Below, piece by piece: positions 13,003-13,521 of a stretch of DNA of 13,521 nt. The translations under genes were made by a program, and so were the position numbers. Below the pieces are notes generated by a model, which was not told where the DNA came from, did no database searches, and saw nothing but the letters and a program-made list of their open reading frames with translations. Positions within the stretch are counted from its first letter, which is position 1; each line of letters begins with the position of its first letter. The stretch is from the NCBI GenBank assembly GCA_902783405.1, contig CACZQZ010000031.1, positions 1 to 13,521 of the forward strand, read 5' to 3'. The DNA is from an uncultured Erysipelotrichaceae bacterium. GTDB lineage: Bacteria > Bacillota_I > Bacilli_A > RF39 > UBA660.

Positions 13003-13521
13003 ATGAAATGTTTAGTAATAGAAGGTAATCATAAATTAAAGGGGAAAATTGAAGTAAGTGGCGCTAAAAATAGTGCTGTAGCGTTAATTCCAGCATCTAT
13101 CCTAGCAGATGATATTGTTACGATTGATAATGTACCAAACATTTCAGATATTGATTCATTAACTGAAATCTTGGAGTATTTAGGCGCAAAAGTTACTAGA
13201 CAAAATAATACGATGCAAATTGATCCTAGGGGAATTACAAATAAAGAAATACCAAAAGAAATTTCAAGTAAACTTAGGGCATCATATTATTTTATGTCTG
13301 CTTTATTTGGAAAATATAAAAGTGCACATATGTATTTTCCAGGTGGATGTTCTATTGGAGCGAGACCAATTGATCAAACATTAAAAGCTTTTGAATGTTT
13401 AGGAGCAACTATAAAAGAACTTGATAATAAATTTGATATTGAAGCAGAAGAACTTAAAGGGAATAAGATTTATTTAGATTGTCCTAGCGTAGGAGCAACT
13501 ATTAATGCTATATTAGCTTCT
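13003..13521 (+). CDS. murA: UDP-N-acetylglucosamine 1-carboxyvinyltransferase, N-terminal part (partial, MurZ type)
   Basis: MurA transfers enolpyruvate from PEP to UDP-GlcNAc, the first committed step of peptidoglycan synthesis, and is the target of fosfomycin. The window holds the first 173 codons; the 3' end is cut. The substrate-binding K22-N23 in SGAKNSAVALIP, the LRASYYFMSALFG segment and the active-site Cys116 in GGCSIGARPID are all present, so the enzyme should be fosfomycin-sensitive at that position. LRASYYFM and SVGATINAILAS resemble the second Firmicute paralog (MurZ/MurAB), which also lies near fba in B. subtilis and Staphylococcus. A strong ribosome binding site AGGAGG (12991-12996) precedes the ATG by 6 nt. 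No clear promoter is seen in the 35-base gap, so readthrough from the aldolase gene is likely. Confidence 0.95.
   Translation, partial: MKCLVIEGNHKLKGKIEVSGAKNSAVALIPASILADDIVTIDNVPNISDIDSLTEILEYLGAKVTRQNNTMQIDPRGITNKEIPKEISSKLRASYYFMSALFGKYKSAHMYFPGGCSIGARPIDQTLKAFECLGATIKELDNKFDIEAEELKGNKIYLDCPSVGATINAILAS

Noticed and set aside
1..13521. CRISPR arrays, insertion sequences, prophage, toxin-antitoxin or defence islands, tRNA and rRNA genes
   Set aside because: I looked on both strands and saw no direct-repeat array, transposase, integrase, tRNA-like fold or rRNA sequence. The window is almost fully covered by housekeeping and sporulation genes.

Overview
This is an ordinary chromosomal segment of a very AT-rich, endospore-forming low-GC Firmicute, probably a Bacilli or Erysipelotrichia-like lineage; I cannot place it more finely. 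The evidence is spoVT and spoIIR, a T-box riboswitch, AGGAGG-type ribosome binding sites, sigma-A-like promoters and Bacillus-like gene order. UGA is used as a stop (dnaB, walJ, rlmH), so this is not the Mycoplasma code. All genes lie on the + strand.

Region 1 (1-2649): the 3' end of spoVT, then a promoter, a methionine-specifier T-box leader, a dUTPase-like gene and metG, closed by an intrinsic terminator. Region 2 (2633-2877): a self-contained unit with a 58-residue two-helix membrane protein between its own promoter and terminator. Region 3 (2880-5413): an unknown lipoprotein, tatD, a YabE-like G5-3D wall protein with its own promoter, and an unknown acidic protein, ending at a terminator. 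The order metG-tatD-yabE matches the metS-yabD-yabE order of Bacillus subtilis.

Region 4 (5437-10943): a tight six-gene operon. It contains a soluble GdpP-like DHH-DHHA1 phosphodiesterase, rplI, dnaB (replicative helicase), a LysM-G5-M23 peptidase, walJ and rlmH. It looks like a condensed version of the gdpP-rplI-dnaC and walJ-rlmH neighbourhoods of B. subtilis, without the WalRK two-component system. Region 5 (10909-12060): spoIIR, whose ribosome binding site lies in the preceding terminator hairpin, then an MntP-type exporter. Region 6 (12086-13521): a class II aldolase-like gene behind a strong promoter that carries a perfect inverted repeat, then the start of a MurZ-type murA, cut by the window end.

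The window combines translation (metG, rplI, rlmH), replication (dnaB), envelope work (murA, M23, G5-3D, walJ), probable c-di-AMP turnover and sporulation signalling. I see no mobile element, CRISPR array, prophage or defence system. The notable points are local departures from family norms. They are an oddly built T-box terminator, a dUTPase without motif V, a GdpP reduced to its catalytic half, a 3D domain lacking one aspartate, and an aldolase with its catalytic loop deleted.
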